Origin: Eumeta japonica
Lineage: Eukaryota > Arthropoda > Insecta > Lepidoptera > Psychidae
Direction: 5' to 3'
DNA length: 64,000 nt
Assembly (NCBI GenBank): GCA_005406025.1
Contig: BGZK01000725.1
Span: 186,001 to 250,000, forward strand
Under the pieces are notes generated by a model. It was not told the origin of the DNA. It saw nothing but the letters and a program-made list of their open reading frames with translations, and did no database searches. Positions 23,181 to 35,126 of the stretch are shown in pieces (within the stretch, counting starts at the first letter, position 1; each line of letters opens with the position of its first letter). Both the position numbers and the translations under genes were made by a program.

Positions 23181-24529
23181 CAACACAGTCATTAAAGTCT
23201 AGCGTTTAAATTTTAAAAATGGAATCAAATAATTTTATTTTCATATTAAATGTACAAATTTTCTCTCATTATCGAAATTGGAATTCTAAGCAAAGTAGTC
23301 AATCTGTTAATTTATGCCACAATAATCTTAAATTTCACTCTATTTTATTTATATCGCGCCAGTATAACTTGTTCATGAAATTTACACTAAACTCAGATCG
23401 TTGATACATTTATTGAAACCCTGTCAGGAAGAGAAATATTAAATCGTTCCAAAAATAAGGATATATATCATTGAACATAAGGAATGACATTACATAATAG
23501 AACCTGACTCCAGTAAAATTACCAACAAACCATTCATATAACGCACTTTTATAGTGTAATAATTCTAGCTGAAATTTCAAATACTATTTCTATTAATTTA
23601 AAAATTTTTGAGATATTATTAATTTTAGTATTTATTGACTACTCATTATTCACTACTTTTTGTTCACATAAGTAACATATGAGCAAAACAAAAAACTTTG
23701 TATTTCTGTTCGTTCTTCCAAGTGTATCAGCATTTAGAATGGTTTGTGATACGAATGAGAGAATTGATGGTAATCCATTACCTACGAAATAAAATATATT
23801 CGATTTGATTTTAGCACCTATGGTCGATTGCCGTTTGTTCAATGCTTGTTGTGCAATCATATTTTGTCACTGGTGCCACTATATAAGTTTATTTTCTGCC
23901 TCTACAATTTCTCTCTATCAAACTTCAGTACCATTTACCTGATTTAAATTCTTCTAAGACTCATTGCGGTTTGTAAGGTATTCTTTCCTGCTATATACAG
24001 AAAGAAAAATGATCGTGTATAATCATTTCCATCGCTGCTGATCCAATACCTATTTCTTATATATATATGTGATTCTTCGGTTCTTTCGGATATATTTCTC
24101 AACTGATTAAACAGTTTCGAGTGACCACAGTTGGCGGCCGACCCCAATGTTTCATCTTCTCAAAGCTTCCCGTCCTCTAGAACCTTATTAATAAACTTGT
24201 TACTCGTGAACAAAAAGACTCGCCAACAGTAGTAACCAAAGGTTCAAAATATTTTCGGGACTTTCAACCTTTTTCGGTATCATAATAAATCGAAACGTGA
24301 ACATCATGTCGTCTGAGTTCCATTGTTGCAAACTAATTCCCGCCATATTCTCAAAAAAATAAATATTTTAAAGAAAAAATATTTGAATTGAAATATATGC
24401 AATTTTTAAAAATTTATGACTAAACATCCAGTATCTACGATGGCTTTTAAATTGCCAGTATCAAATTATTATTGAGTAGCTTACGTAATTACTTGGTATA
24501 TCTCTCGTATACGTCAAATATCATATTCG
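23181..24529. other. Unannotated AT-rich DNA
   Basis: No gene or repeat recognised after the satellite ends. Open frames up to 73 codons resemble nothing I know. Confidence 0.45.
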
Positions 24530-24587
24530 CAATTTACAAAATTTACCAGTAGTTTAATGCTAAAATACTGGTAAATTTTGTAAATTG
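24530..24587. repeat. Perfect 22-bp inverted repeat with 14-nt loop
   Basis: CAATTTACAAAATTTACCAG plus TA (24530-24551) is exactly complementary to 24566-24587. It could be a minute fold-back transposon relic or simply a cruciform-prone site. Confidence 0.85.
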
Positions 24588-25831
24588 GAAAGGTTTAATG
24601 TAACTTCTGCTTCAGAGTTGTACTGAGGGGCATTATTGCTATGGAGACTGTAAAAATTCACTCGTTTCCTCCTAATACACTTTAGTTTATATGAAAAATC
24701 ATAACATCCCCCACAAAATGTTATTATTAAACTTTTCATATAATGTTACTATTCTGCTAGTCTGCAGATTTGGGAACCTAAAATTATACAATTTGTGATC
24801 ATTTAAGCAGTACAGAAACAATATAATTAGCAACACTGCTCGTATAAAATTTACTGTTGCAGCGTATATTATCAACGCGTACTCGTAGTCGGCTGTTAAA
24901 CAATTTTTGTGCTAATTAAACTGTCACTGCTAATCCAGTTTAGATCGTACACTTTCGTCATATACTTAGGGTCCCTTGTGGGTATATCCCTTGTCCCTTT
25001 AGCCATTGCAACTGACTGAAGGTTGACCGAATAATGATGGTGTTTATGAACTAACTCATTTCATGTGATCAATTTTCTGTAAGAAAATGACTAGTGCGTA
25101 TTTACATTCGACTAATGGTTCACTAAATGTCATATGAAAGAAATTAATAAAGGCAGTTTTAAGTAAGATAGTGTTAATATAAAATTTCGTGAATAAGTAA
25201 GTGATTTTTAAGTTGAAAAGTGTCAAAGAGTGATATAACATGCGTACATAAATCTATATAAGTATTTTGTAATAACGTTATGTACATTTTAATATCCTCT
25301 GTTTCGGCTTCATTGTTTCGAATTCTCGACTGTACGTACTCGTTGTTTTCCATGACAAGGCACGTGATATCCCGTTACACGTCAACAATTGACGGAGTAC
25401 GGTACCCATAAAGTCATAAACTTTTATTGTACAAAATCGGGACAATACGTATGCAAGTTCAAAGAAGGACCCCGACCTACGAAATAGAAAGTCGGGTAAA
25501 ACGGAAAGTTTTAATGGGCATCTTGTAAAGAGGCGAGACAACGCAAAAGACAAGCGAAACCCATGGAATGCCTTCCGTTTCTATTTAAAAGCGAGGACAC
25601 GTTACGGTAGATTAACGGTTTTTTGAAAGTAAAATTTTCAAATAACATTTTAAGGATAAATGAAACGTCTTTTTACTATCGAATTTTAATGGAACTGCAC
25701 GGTGTAGGTAAATATCTATACCGTTCAGCACCGTTATTGAGATATATATACCGAATAAAATTATGTTGTCAGAAGACAGTTTTTCTAGACACCTTATGTA
25801 ATCTAATAAAGAATTGAGGTAATTAGTCAGT
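24588..25831. other. Unannotated AT-rich DNA
   Basis: No recognised feature. A 91-codon minus-strand frame at 25278-25553 has no similarity I recognise and is probably chance. Confidence 0.45.
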
Positions 25832-26643
25832 TATACAAAAAAAAAGTTTTCCATGATGGTTGCCACAAAACAGTTTTGACCCTTTTAAAAAAAGCTCGAT
25901 ACTTGGGTCCTACACGAGCTCACGAAAGAAATCTAATGAATCGTATACTAATTTGCGATTTTCTATTGAAACGTAACAAAACCGAACCTTTTTGAAAAGA
26001 TTGATCACTCAAAAATAGATTAACTACGACAAGAACGACCGAATCATGGTTAAAAGACAAGCGAGCTGCACAGACTATAGATAAACTCGGATTAACTCGC
26101 AATAAGTTAATGCTAAGTGTGTGGTGAGATTTGTAGGGCATTATGCATAATGAGCTTTTACCGCCGGGTAAAACCACAAATTCGGATCTCTGGCGCTGAG
26201 ACTCAAGCAAAAAGTAGAGAAAAAAGGTATCGACAGAAAGGGTATGATTTTTCACCGTGACAATGACAAACCATACACATTTTTAACCATTCGGCAAATA
26301 TTGAGTGAGTTTGATCGAGAAGTGTCAATGCATCCACCATATAGCCCTAACCTTGCACCCTCAAATTTTTATACGTTTTGATCTCTTCAGAATTCATTAG
26401 GTAGTGTTAGGTTAACGTCAGGAGAGCACTATCAAAGTTGTCAAAACTGACTGTCGCAGTTTTTTGATCAGAAGTCCCAAAATTTCTACAGCAATGGGAT
26501 TATGTCACTACCTATCTAATGGCAACTAGTCGTTGAACAAAATGGCATGTACATATATATTATAATTAAATGTAAATAAAATTTGATGAAAAATTATCTA
26601 TTATTTGTATATATAATACGAAAAAACTTTTTCCCCAACCCTA
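25832..26643 (+). mobile_element. Mariner family M1, copy 1 (internally deleted, dead)
   Basis: The interrupted translation shows the mariner order: HQTVLTHLKKARYLGPTRAH, then LMNRILICDFLLKRN, HRDNDKPYTFLTIRQILSEF and MHPPYSPNLAPSNFY. From the second catalytic Asp to the third position there are 34 residues (DD34D type), but the third Asp is Asn. Stops and a frameshift are present. The right terminal repeat ends AACTTTTTCCCCAACCCTA at 26643. A possible left end is ACAAAAAAAAAGTTTT at about 25836, which would mean the N-terminal half is deleted. It shares its 3' non-coding sequence with the copy at 32.36 kb. Confidence 0.85.
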
Positions 26644-26784
26644 TATAATATGTGAATAATTCTGTATGTACCGAGAGCGCTCAAAAACTTCTATAACTCG
26701 TATTCATCATGACATTTGGCACCATTAAATTTTTAAATGGGATTATTTTGTATGCCCTATAAAAGCGAGCGGGATTCTTTTTAA

Positions 26785-26834
26785 GGTCCTAGAACTGATT
26801 AAAAGATATTAACTATTTAATCAGTTCTGGGACC
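26785..26834. repeat. Hairpin, 19-bp stem with one mismatch
   Basis: GGTCCTAGAACTGATTAAA (26785-26803) pairs with 26816-26834 with a single mismatch across a 12-nt loop. It lies about 140 bp beyond the M1 mariner end. Confidence 0.8.
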
Positions 26835-28860
26835 GAGGTTACACATATTAAACAATAGTTAAAAAGAGATATATTTTATTATACAACAGACCAGAATGTT
26901 ACTTCGTTTAAATATGTCTATGATATTTTTGATTCAATTCAAAGTAATTTAAAAGTATTTCATATCTACGGTCGCGGTTTCCGGTTATTTCGCAATTATT
27001 TTACTTCGATAAGCGCTTATAACTTTCTTTAAGCGTCATTTTTATCTCGATAATCACAATTAGAACTGAATGCGTTTTCTTATAGTTGTCTCGACGTAAA
27101 GATTTGCCAAACGGTCGTCCTACATAACAGTCCCCAGAAGGTCGAATGAATAAATCAGATAAATAAGCAATATAATCTTTCAAGTAGGGCATTGCCAGTT
27201 ACAGTTTCAGTATTGCACGATATTTCTTTTTCAATGCTGCAAGTGTAATTAACTTCGACATTATGAATAATTTTTAACAAATACTACTTTTTTATCTGAA
27301 TCCCTACAATGATCGATTTCGTTGTTGAATCTCTTGGGTCACCATTTCCAATAGTCGAAGTCATATTTCTTTTATATTGTTTTGTACAAATGTATACAAG
27401 CTTCAAAACAACCGTTAGTATTTACGGAAAACCAGCAAAGCAAAGAAAGACAGAAATATAAATTTATAGTTTTAGAATTTATTTGTTAATTGTTAATAAC
27501 TCTTTGCGACTTTGTCAATAACATGCATCAGGCATATGAGTACCCTCATTGGTTTAGGTATTAATAAATTTTATATATAGTGTCAATATTACTATTAAAC
27601 TAAATTGTTATTACTATTAAAAAAGGTATTTTAATAGTAGTTGGCATTTGCCCACATGAATAGAAAGATATTTCTCAAAAAAATAAAGATTCTTTTAAAA
27701 TGTGAAATTTTTAACGTCGTAGATCATTTAAACCACACATTTTTTTTGTGGCTAATGCATTGAATTTATACGCTTCTCCTCTACTGGTCGATGTTGGAAG
27801 CATGATTACGTGATCACACCTAAAAATATGGACTAGTCACGGACACCGACGTCACATACGAGATACACCGCCCTCATCCAGCTATTTGACAACGAAGGCG
27901 TTATTTGGCAAAAGCTTAATTGCCAAAGATGTCGCGAGAAGCGCAAAGAACTTTTCTTAAGGAGCTACGATTGATCATACAATGTCCTTCCTAAATTCAA
28001 TGGTATTAAGATAAATAAATGCTAACAATGAAAGTACGCCAATGGTTTAAAGTATATCTGTCAATAATGAAAGTCCAATTAGCAAAAACCCATTAATTAT
28101 ATAAAGGATAAGATGAGGTGAATGCAAAACTCGGCAATTCTCTCTCAAAATTAAGAACAACGAACTTCTTACATGTTATTAAAATTGTAATTCAAAAAGA
28201 AAGTAATTTTAATTGATTAATAAAATGTACGGTACTAAGAACGAACATGTATAACTCAGCCGTGTGATTAATCAAAATCTATGTATTCTTCTGCGAATCA
28301 ATAAGCAACACTTTAGAGTTTATTTTAGACGTTGGCCGGCAAAATCTGGAACATTTTGCCATCTAGAAGAAGAACGTAGGTGATATGATTTTTAGGGTAT
28401 CATCAAAATTAAATGTATAAGATTTTGAATGTTGAATGCATAGTCCACCAAATAAGAAAAATAAATTAGTTGCAGGCGTTTAATCTTATACACAGAACTT
28501 ATTGATCAGAATCGAAAGAATATTCAACAGCGCAATAAGCTAGTGAAATGTAATAAGTACAATATTAAACTTACATTTGCTTGCCTGTTTCGCTTTTTTG
28601 TTTTTGTAATAAATATTCAACGACAGTAATAAAAATTGTCTTATTTAAATAATGCTTTCCTACAATCACACTATATAAGTTTCAGACTTTTAAATTGAAA
28701 GTAGTACGAAATCTATATTACCAGTGAATACAACAATCAATGTGAATATCAAATTAAACCATATCAAAATACAACATACTTTCGATTTGATAATTATATA
28801 CTCATAATTTAATGGGAATACAAAGTTAATATACTTTTAAACCTAAAGTCAAAAGTGTTT
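26835..28860. other. Unannotated AT-rich DNA
   Basis: About 2 kb without a recognised gene or repeat. Confidence 0.5.
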
Positions 28861-28969
28861 GAAAGTAGTAATTGCCAGTGAGGAGATACGGATGCCAGAC
28901 ATTGTTTCTTATTGTCGATCTCATAAACAATATCAGAGTCACTTGGAGTGCGATAAAAAGACTTTTTTC

Positions 28970-29260
28970 GTGTTTTATCTGCGAGACAAGATCCGAAATG
29001 AGAAATTCGATAGAAGAACGCGATTAACCGGACACAGCTCCCAGAAAAAGTTGAAGTGGCAACGGCCAGGTTACATCGGCCGCAGAACTGACGACCTTCG
29101 AGGAAGAATTATGGAACCTATACACTGGGTGGACTGGCGACCTGGTGAAGGTTGCGGACCACCTTTAGTTTCAAGTGGCCCGAGGTCATACATCAAGAAA
29201 ATGTCGATGGTGGGCCCACGTCCAGCCGTGGACTGTCTAGGGACCGTAAAGAAACCAAAC
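28970..29260 (+). mobile_element. LINE family B, 3' coding fragment
   Basis: A 183-codon open frame (from 28859) contains LRDKIRNEKFDRRTRLTG, then KLKWQRPGYIGRRTDDLRG and WRPGEGCGPPL. This is the C-terminal signature of lepidopteran endonuclease-reverse transcriptases (conserved KLKWQ, HI/YI-x-RRTD, WRPR and GRPP blocks). Here the block after WRP is degraded and runs into TCCAGCCGTGGACTGTCTAG, like the 3' tail of the same family. The catalytic domain is missing. The frame continues to 29410 without similarity, so it should not be taken as a host protein. It is the same family as 6.95-7.74 kb. Confidence 0.75.
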
Positions 29261-29994
29261 GTGATTCTCATCGATGTAAATGCATCAGTGATATCCAAGT
29301 TCGTCGTAGGCTTTCACGTTCATCATAACCGCATACTTTTGCGCGTTCACACGACGCGCGTCGGCTGTATTCGAGTCGCGTACAGTCTCAAGAACAATGC
29401 GTTTCGATAGCTAACTGTACATGCTGCCGAAAATTCACTTTGCGTACAGAGCACGCGACGTCTTTGGAAAACGACATTGGCGGGACCTCGCTCGTTATTT
29501 GGTCAAGTTACATCACTAAGTGCGAATTGTTTTGGTAACGTATTCTTTCTTTCAATTTAGAAATAAAATTTCCCCGAAAGTGGAGATTTGAAAAAAGATA
29601 TATCTGTCCCTCGCCCTTTCTTCTATATCTCGTTTCCGTTTATTTCGAATATTGTAGCTCACGGTTCAGGTAGTATTTTTATGTGACTGGAATTTCCATC
29701 CAATATGATGTATCTAGGAAGACAAATCGCAATGGTAACATTTTTATCAATCATTGTACAGAATAGATAGAAGAAAAAATACCAAAAAATATCTATCTAA
29801 CACAGAAGTTTAGTTTTACTTACATAAGTTGCTTAGATTTTTATTGATATAAATCCATATTTTCTAGGTTACAAAGAAAAGCTAAATATGCTGTTGTAAA
29901 TATTACGAAAATGAATTAAAGTACTTTTCAGAATATAAGTCTTCTTTGAATTATGTTTGAAGTATAATTGGTTCTCTAGAAAAATTCTGTAAAT
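29261..29994. other. Unannotated DNA
   Basis: The first 200 bp are GC-richer with several CpGs (GCGCGTTCACACGACGCGCG). No exon or promoter could be supported. The rest is AT-rich. Confidence 0.4.
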
Positions 29995-30620
29995 ACATGT
30001 ATAAGAGAGTAAATTGACTGACTGATATATCAACGAACACCACAAACTACTATGTCTAGAGACTTGAAATTTTGTAGAGGGATTCCTGTAGCTATAGTTA
30101 CAGCACTATAGTTGTAGCGTAAACAAACATTGAGAAAGAATTTTCAGAAATTTAACCCCTAAGGGGGTGAAAAGAGTGAAGTACTGTTGTATGAAAAACT
30201 CGAAACCGTTAAAGCTGTTACAGGTGCCAAACTTAATGTTTTATTTACTTATAAAAACAAAAAAATATATAAACAGTTTTTTTTTTTAACCTACAGGTAT
30301 AGACAACCTTGACAAGCTGGTGGGCCAAATTTTAGTGTGCAATACATTCAAAGGGGTCATGTTCAAAGGTAGTGCCTTTTAAAGTAGTGTTTTAAACTAG
30401 TGTTCATGATTTTAAGCGATAGATATCAAACATGAAATTTTTCAAAATGTCTCGCGGGCCGGTTGATACCCACATAGGCTGTAGGAAGTAAACTTATATT
30501 TTGGCTAATCATTAACGTTAAAAAATAATGACGTCCATTGTTCTTAAAAGTAACCCTAAAAGGGGTAAAATAAGGGTTGAAATATTAATTTACACAGAAA
30601 AAGAAAACCGCTGAAGCTAT
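29995..30620 (+). repeat. Dispersed repeat, TTGACTGACTGATATATCAA family
   Basis: It begins with AAATTGACTGACTGATATAT, then ACTTGAAATTTTGTAGAGGG and AACCCCTAAGGGGGTGAAAA. This is the layout of a non-coding repeat I recall from many lepidopteran assemblies. A second AACCCTAAAAGGGGTAAAAT block at about 30550 suggests the element continues or is duplicated. No terminal repeats are defined. Confidence 0.55.
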
Positions 30621-32357
30621 TGAAAACAAAACTTATAGTTTTTCTGCTAATTACAAATGAAAATTTACGACGGATACTATTTTTGGAGAAATAGCTCTAA
30701 CAGGATGAAATCAGAAATAAAACATTTTATGGAAAGTCGAAACCTTTGTGAGGTTTGTCGATTTTTTTTGTGTGCTTAAGTTTTCAGTTTCGATTATCAT
30801 GACATGTTGTATGAGAGAACGAGAAGTTTTCGAAAAAAAACTAGGCTGTATCTTCATATTTCTACCATTAAAGATTCTAAAAATTCTTTTGCTTAAAAAA
30901 GCTACAATATTCCCAACTATTGCAACTTAAAGTTTATTCTCGTACTAACAGTTTCAAAACGTAGCAAAGGCTAATTAATGGCTTTGCTACGTCAGCAATA
31001 AAAGTTTTAATTTGAATAAAAAAGGAATTCCATTAGTGTAGACTTTCAACGATGATAACAAGATTTTTGAGTAATACAATGTCTCGCCTTAATATATAAA
31101 ATCCAAATTGTGTAAAATTAAATTAATAAATCATGACACAGCTGAATGTCAATATCAGTTTTAGTCAAACATTAGTCGATGTTTATGATTATAAAATAAG
31201 CATTCCATTTTTTTTTAAATAAGAGGGTTTTTGTGATAGTCATAACACTAAAATTTATGTCACCTCACCAAATATAAAATAAATATTGTTTTTATGGTTC
31301 GTACATCACACCTCCATCTATTCATAATATTTATTAATGCACCTCATCATTTTATTTAGAACCAACACGCCCACGTAGGATAATACAAACCTCGCACACC
31401 ATATATATTCAAATAGAGTTCAGAAATTCAGTAATGTATTTTTGTATAATTTCTAAAATAATTTCATTTGTAATACTTTCATGTTAAGCTAACATTTAAA
31501 ATTTTATACTATTATAACAAAGTTTTCTTTTTTGACTGTATGTTTGTCAAATAATTTAAAAACGCAATACAAAACTTGGTATTTTAGTGAATTCACCATA
31601 TACGACTTGGCGCCAATCCTAATAAACTTCTTCAATTAAAATATTGACATACAACCTGAACCGCGCCCACTTAACGAGAAGATAAATAAGATCGTGAATT
31701 TCAATAACCTTTTTAATATAGATTCGATTATATTAAATGCCTCCATTAAGATAAAAAGCCTTTCCTGCATCTATCACAGTAAATTAAAAAAAAAATGTAG
31801 AAGTACAGAATCGACACACACACGTGTTTCAAAATTCTAATTCAGTAATTAACGTATTCATCATATTTTTGCAGATTTCAAATCTACACGTCAATCATAA
31901 AAATTACAACATAAAATGTTATATATTATGTACACTAGGCAGATACACAAACCATTTGTCATATTAAGGCAATGTAGGCTTTAAGGTAACCGAAACTAAA
32001 AAGTGAATCGTAATTGTAAACCTTTATGCTGAAAACCAGTCTATTGTTCATTACATTAGTTACTATAATGTCATCGATATATGCACGATCTAAAACAAAT
32101 TTTATCATTCACATAAACGACCGCAACATGGTAATGCTGACAGTTGTTTGTGATTTGGTCAGGCCTTGAAGTCTGTTATTGTGTTTTTTCGCCAACGCTT
32201 ACCGACTTGCAAAAAAGAAATGAAATATGTATTTCTACGTCAATGATCGTTTGACCAATGTCGTATTGTTGTCTGTATAACTTTATATATTCAACGCTTT
32301 CAGGTTCAGTTTTGTTAATAAAATAAAGCGATTTTACAGATTCTAAATTGGATATAT
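30621..32357. other. Unannotated AT-rich DNA
   Basis: No gene or repeat recognised. Confidence 0.5.
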
Positions 32358-33160
32358 TAGGTAGAGAAAATGTTTTTTCGTATCTTATGAATAAAAAAGA
32401 CAGTAAAATATCTTTGGTTGTTTTCTTTGTATCCGGCTAATTTTGAAAGCTTTCAATAGATAACTTTATAAAAGAAGAAAAATAAAAAGTAAAAACGCTA
32501 TCACGCCATTTGTCTATTACTTTTCTAACCACCAAAATGCGTGAAGTTAACGTAGAAATTCAATACATTTTGAAGTGTTATAACAAAAAAGGGAAAAATA
32601 CCATACAAGCCCCAAAAAGAAAAGTATTATTTATGAACCTAATAAAGTGTCGGTAAGAGTAGAACAAAATTGTCTAAATCGTTTTCAATTCGATAATTTT
32701 GATGTCAAAAATGAAAATCACTTTAGTCGACCTGTTACGGATAAAGCGGATGCCATTTTATAAAAAGTAGAGCAATATCTGCATATTAGTTCCCACAACA
32801 TAGCTGAAGCGCTGGAGGTTAACCACTAAACAGTTTTGACCCATTTGAAAAAATCTCGATATACAAAAAGCTCGAAATTTGGGTCCCACGCGAGCTCACT
32901 GTAAGAAATCTAATGAATTGTGTACTTATTTGCGATTTGCTATTGAAATGTAATGAAACCAAACTGTTTTTGAAAAGTTTGATCACTTGTAATCAAAATT
33001 GGTTTACTTACGTAGAGAACGTTTGAAAAAGCTCATGGTCAAAAGACAAGCAAGCTCCACAGACTTCAGCGAAACCCAAATTAACTCGCAATAAGTATAT
33101 ATGGTGGGATTGGAAGGACGTTATTCATTATGAGCTTTTACCGACGGGAAAAATCATCAG

Positions 33161-33163
<3 letters not shown>

Positions 33164-33217
<54 letters not shown>
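33164..33217. repeat. (TA)n microsatellite
   Basis: About 27 TA dinucleotides lie exactly at the internal deletion junction of the M1 mariner copy. The tract may have grown from the TATATATTATA sequence present at this position in copy 1. Confidence 0.95.
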
Positions 33218-33223
<6 letters not shown>

Positions 33224-33246
33224 TTAAATGTAAATAAAATTGTAAT

Positions 33247-33280
33247 AAAAATTATCTTGTATAAATTCAAGATAATTTTT
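33247..33280. repeat. 13-bp hairpin in mariner M1 copy 2
   Basis: AAAAATTATCTTG and its exact complement are separated by 8 nt, inside the 3' non-coding part of the mariner. Copy 1 has AAAAATTATCT at the same place but no second arm, so the arm was gained locally. Confidence 0.7.
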
Positions 33281-33429
33281 CATCACAAAATACGAAAAAA
33301 CTCTTTCACCGGCCTTATGTATAATGGCTCTCTAAGAATGATATATGTGGGATACTCGTATATGCGAAGATCGAAGTTGTAGGTATGATATGTTTCTGTA
33401 CGCGACTGACTTAAAGTAGCAGATATGTC

Positions 33430-33808
33430 ACATTTGAATAAAGAACCGGCCAAGTGCGTGTCGAGTCACGATCTGTGTAGGGTTTCGTCGTTGCTTAGCA
33501 CTTTAAAGTTTAAAATATCCCTAAAGCGTCCCTAAATAAAAAAAAAATGTCGTCACGTACCGCAATATTTTTGAATGAGCTATCCAATGAACCCTTGCCA
33601 TAGGGTTGACGAGAAAAAAATTCATTCTAACCTTAAACGTAGGGGAAGTACTCTAAAACACTATTTTTTCCTTATTTTATTCTACCACTTTGTCTGCGTG
33701 ATTAATATGTATATTCGTACCAAATGAGTTAATTCACAGAAAAACAAACAGATGGACGAACGGACAGACATAGCGACTGTTCCTTGTTGACAAAGGAACC
33801 CTAAAAAA
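33430..33808 (+). repeat. GGCCAAGTGCG dispersed repeat, complete-looking copy
   Basis: The head CCGGCCAAGTGCGTGTCGAG (about 33447-33466) is followed by GTAGGGTTTCG. The far end is GGACAGACATAGCGACTG then GGAACCCTAAAAA (about 33796-33808). The internal sequence is non-coding. Five heads of this family occur in the window. Its class is unknown to me. Confidence 0.65.
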
Positions 33809-34631
33809 GCTGAAGAACGTACTAACGATGTCATTGCAACGTATAATCGCGAAATTTCTTAAACGATGTTAAAATAATGCACGACTGTATTCCTGGGTTT
33901 ATCCTCAAGTCCTACTTTACCTATATATCCAGCTAAGTCGGATCAAACAATTTGTTCTTTCCTTCAGACTTGTCACCGCATCCGTGACAATGATAGTAAG
34001 CAACCTTTGACCGCATTGGGTCAACGAATAAGGTCTAGGGCACACGTCCCTCAAAGTAGTACAAAAGAAATGGAGAATTGTATGCGTTTGTAGTGTGGTA
34101 ATATGAAATCTTAAACAGCAACATAAATTTGTTATAACATATTATCGAGCAAATTTTATTAAGAAATTGTCAAAATAGGGTTTCATTATAATTACTGATT
34201 ATTTTTTGATGGTTCGACAAATATTTTAAAGTCAATTTTTTTAATCTTAGTTGAAAGTACATGTATATACTAATGAAAGGGGACATTATAAAAAAAAATG
34301 TCTGAAACATTTTTTGAAAAAGGATGTTTGAGTTTTAATGTTATATTAATAAAAATTAAACTAGATGTAATATTTAAGCTAATATATTTTTATTTTGTAC
34401 AATAATAGTTATGTGTATACAATACTTGCAATAAACAATCTAGTACTTTAGCTAAAATTTGATATTTATAATATATGTACGAAATATCAAGTTTAGCTTA
34501 TGTTAAAATTAAAGATACAGTTAATTAAATATGTAGCTTTTATACTGAAATATTGCTATTTAAATAAATAATATTACATTTTCAAAATGTTAGTTCCGGT
34601 TTCTAATACAAGCAGTCATTTTAACAAAACA
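33809..34631. other. Unannotated AT-rich DNA
   Basis: No recognised feature. Confidence 0.45.
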
Positions 34632-34671
34632 GCAACAAGTTGTGTCAGACTATTCCGACACAACTTGTTGC
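34632..34671. repeat. Perfect hairpin, 15-bp stem, 10-nt loop
   Basis: GCAACAAGTTGTGTC (34632-34646) is exactly complementary to 34657-34671. It immediately precedes a GC-richer stretch. The loop is AGACTATTCC. Confidence 0.85.
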
Positions 34672-35126
34672 GATGGGGACACGATCTAAATGCTCCACCT
34701 CACCGATAGTGCGCAAGCAATCCATCAAATACTCTCTGCGGGCTCAGCATGATGCCCTAAAAGATGCGTATATCTGTGGGATTATCTCTTCTAATTATTA
34801 TGTTGGCGTAAGAAAAGTAGTCTCATAGAGAGGCTCTTTTCTAGGGCGTCATGCAAGGCCTGCCGGAGGGAACATTGAAAACGAAGCTGACCTGCAACAT
34901 GCACTCAAATGCAGCATGCGACCCACCGGATTCGAGATTCGAAAGAATTGACAGATTTAGATCAATCCTCTCGAATCAATATTCAAGTCTTTGGATAGGG
35001 ATTCATAGTGGAAGAACAGATTCGAGGGTCAGCGGTGGGTGGCAGGCATGCGTTTGTTATGGATTTCCGCGAATTAACACCTCGCACAATAGAATCATTA
35101 AAAACGAGTTTATGTCACCGTTGTGA
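34672..35126. other. GC-richer stretch of unknown nature
   Basis: The base composition is clearly less AT-rich than its surroundings, with two plus-strand frames (34640-34828 and 34851-35126). I recognise no protein. It could be a decayed mobile element or exon remnant. Confidence 0.3.

Larger units (their letters stand above)
32358..33317 (+). mobile_element. Mariner family M1, copy 2 (both ends, internal deletion)
   Basis: The left terminal repeat TAGGTAGAGAAAATG followed by TTTTTTCGTAT (32358-32383) mirrors the right end (ATACGAAAAAACTC to TTA at 33317). A TA lies at each boundary. The transposase begins at ATG 32537 (MREVNVEIQYILKCYNKK). With stops and shifts it runs through HISSHNIAEALEVNH and IWVPRELTVRNLMN to WWDWKDVIHYELLPTGK near 33150. 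The rest of the catalytic domain, including both later Asp blocks, is deleted and replaced by a (TA)n run before the 3' non-coding end. It cannot encode an active enzyme. Confidence 0.85.

Noticed and set aside
28859..29410. 183-codon host gene (longest frame of the window)
   Set aside because: Its middle matches the C-terminal signature of a LINE reverse transcriptase (KLKWQ, RRTD and WRP blocks). The rest has no similarity.
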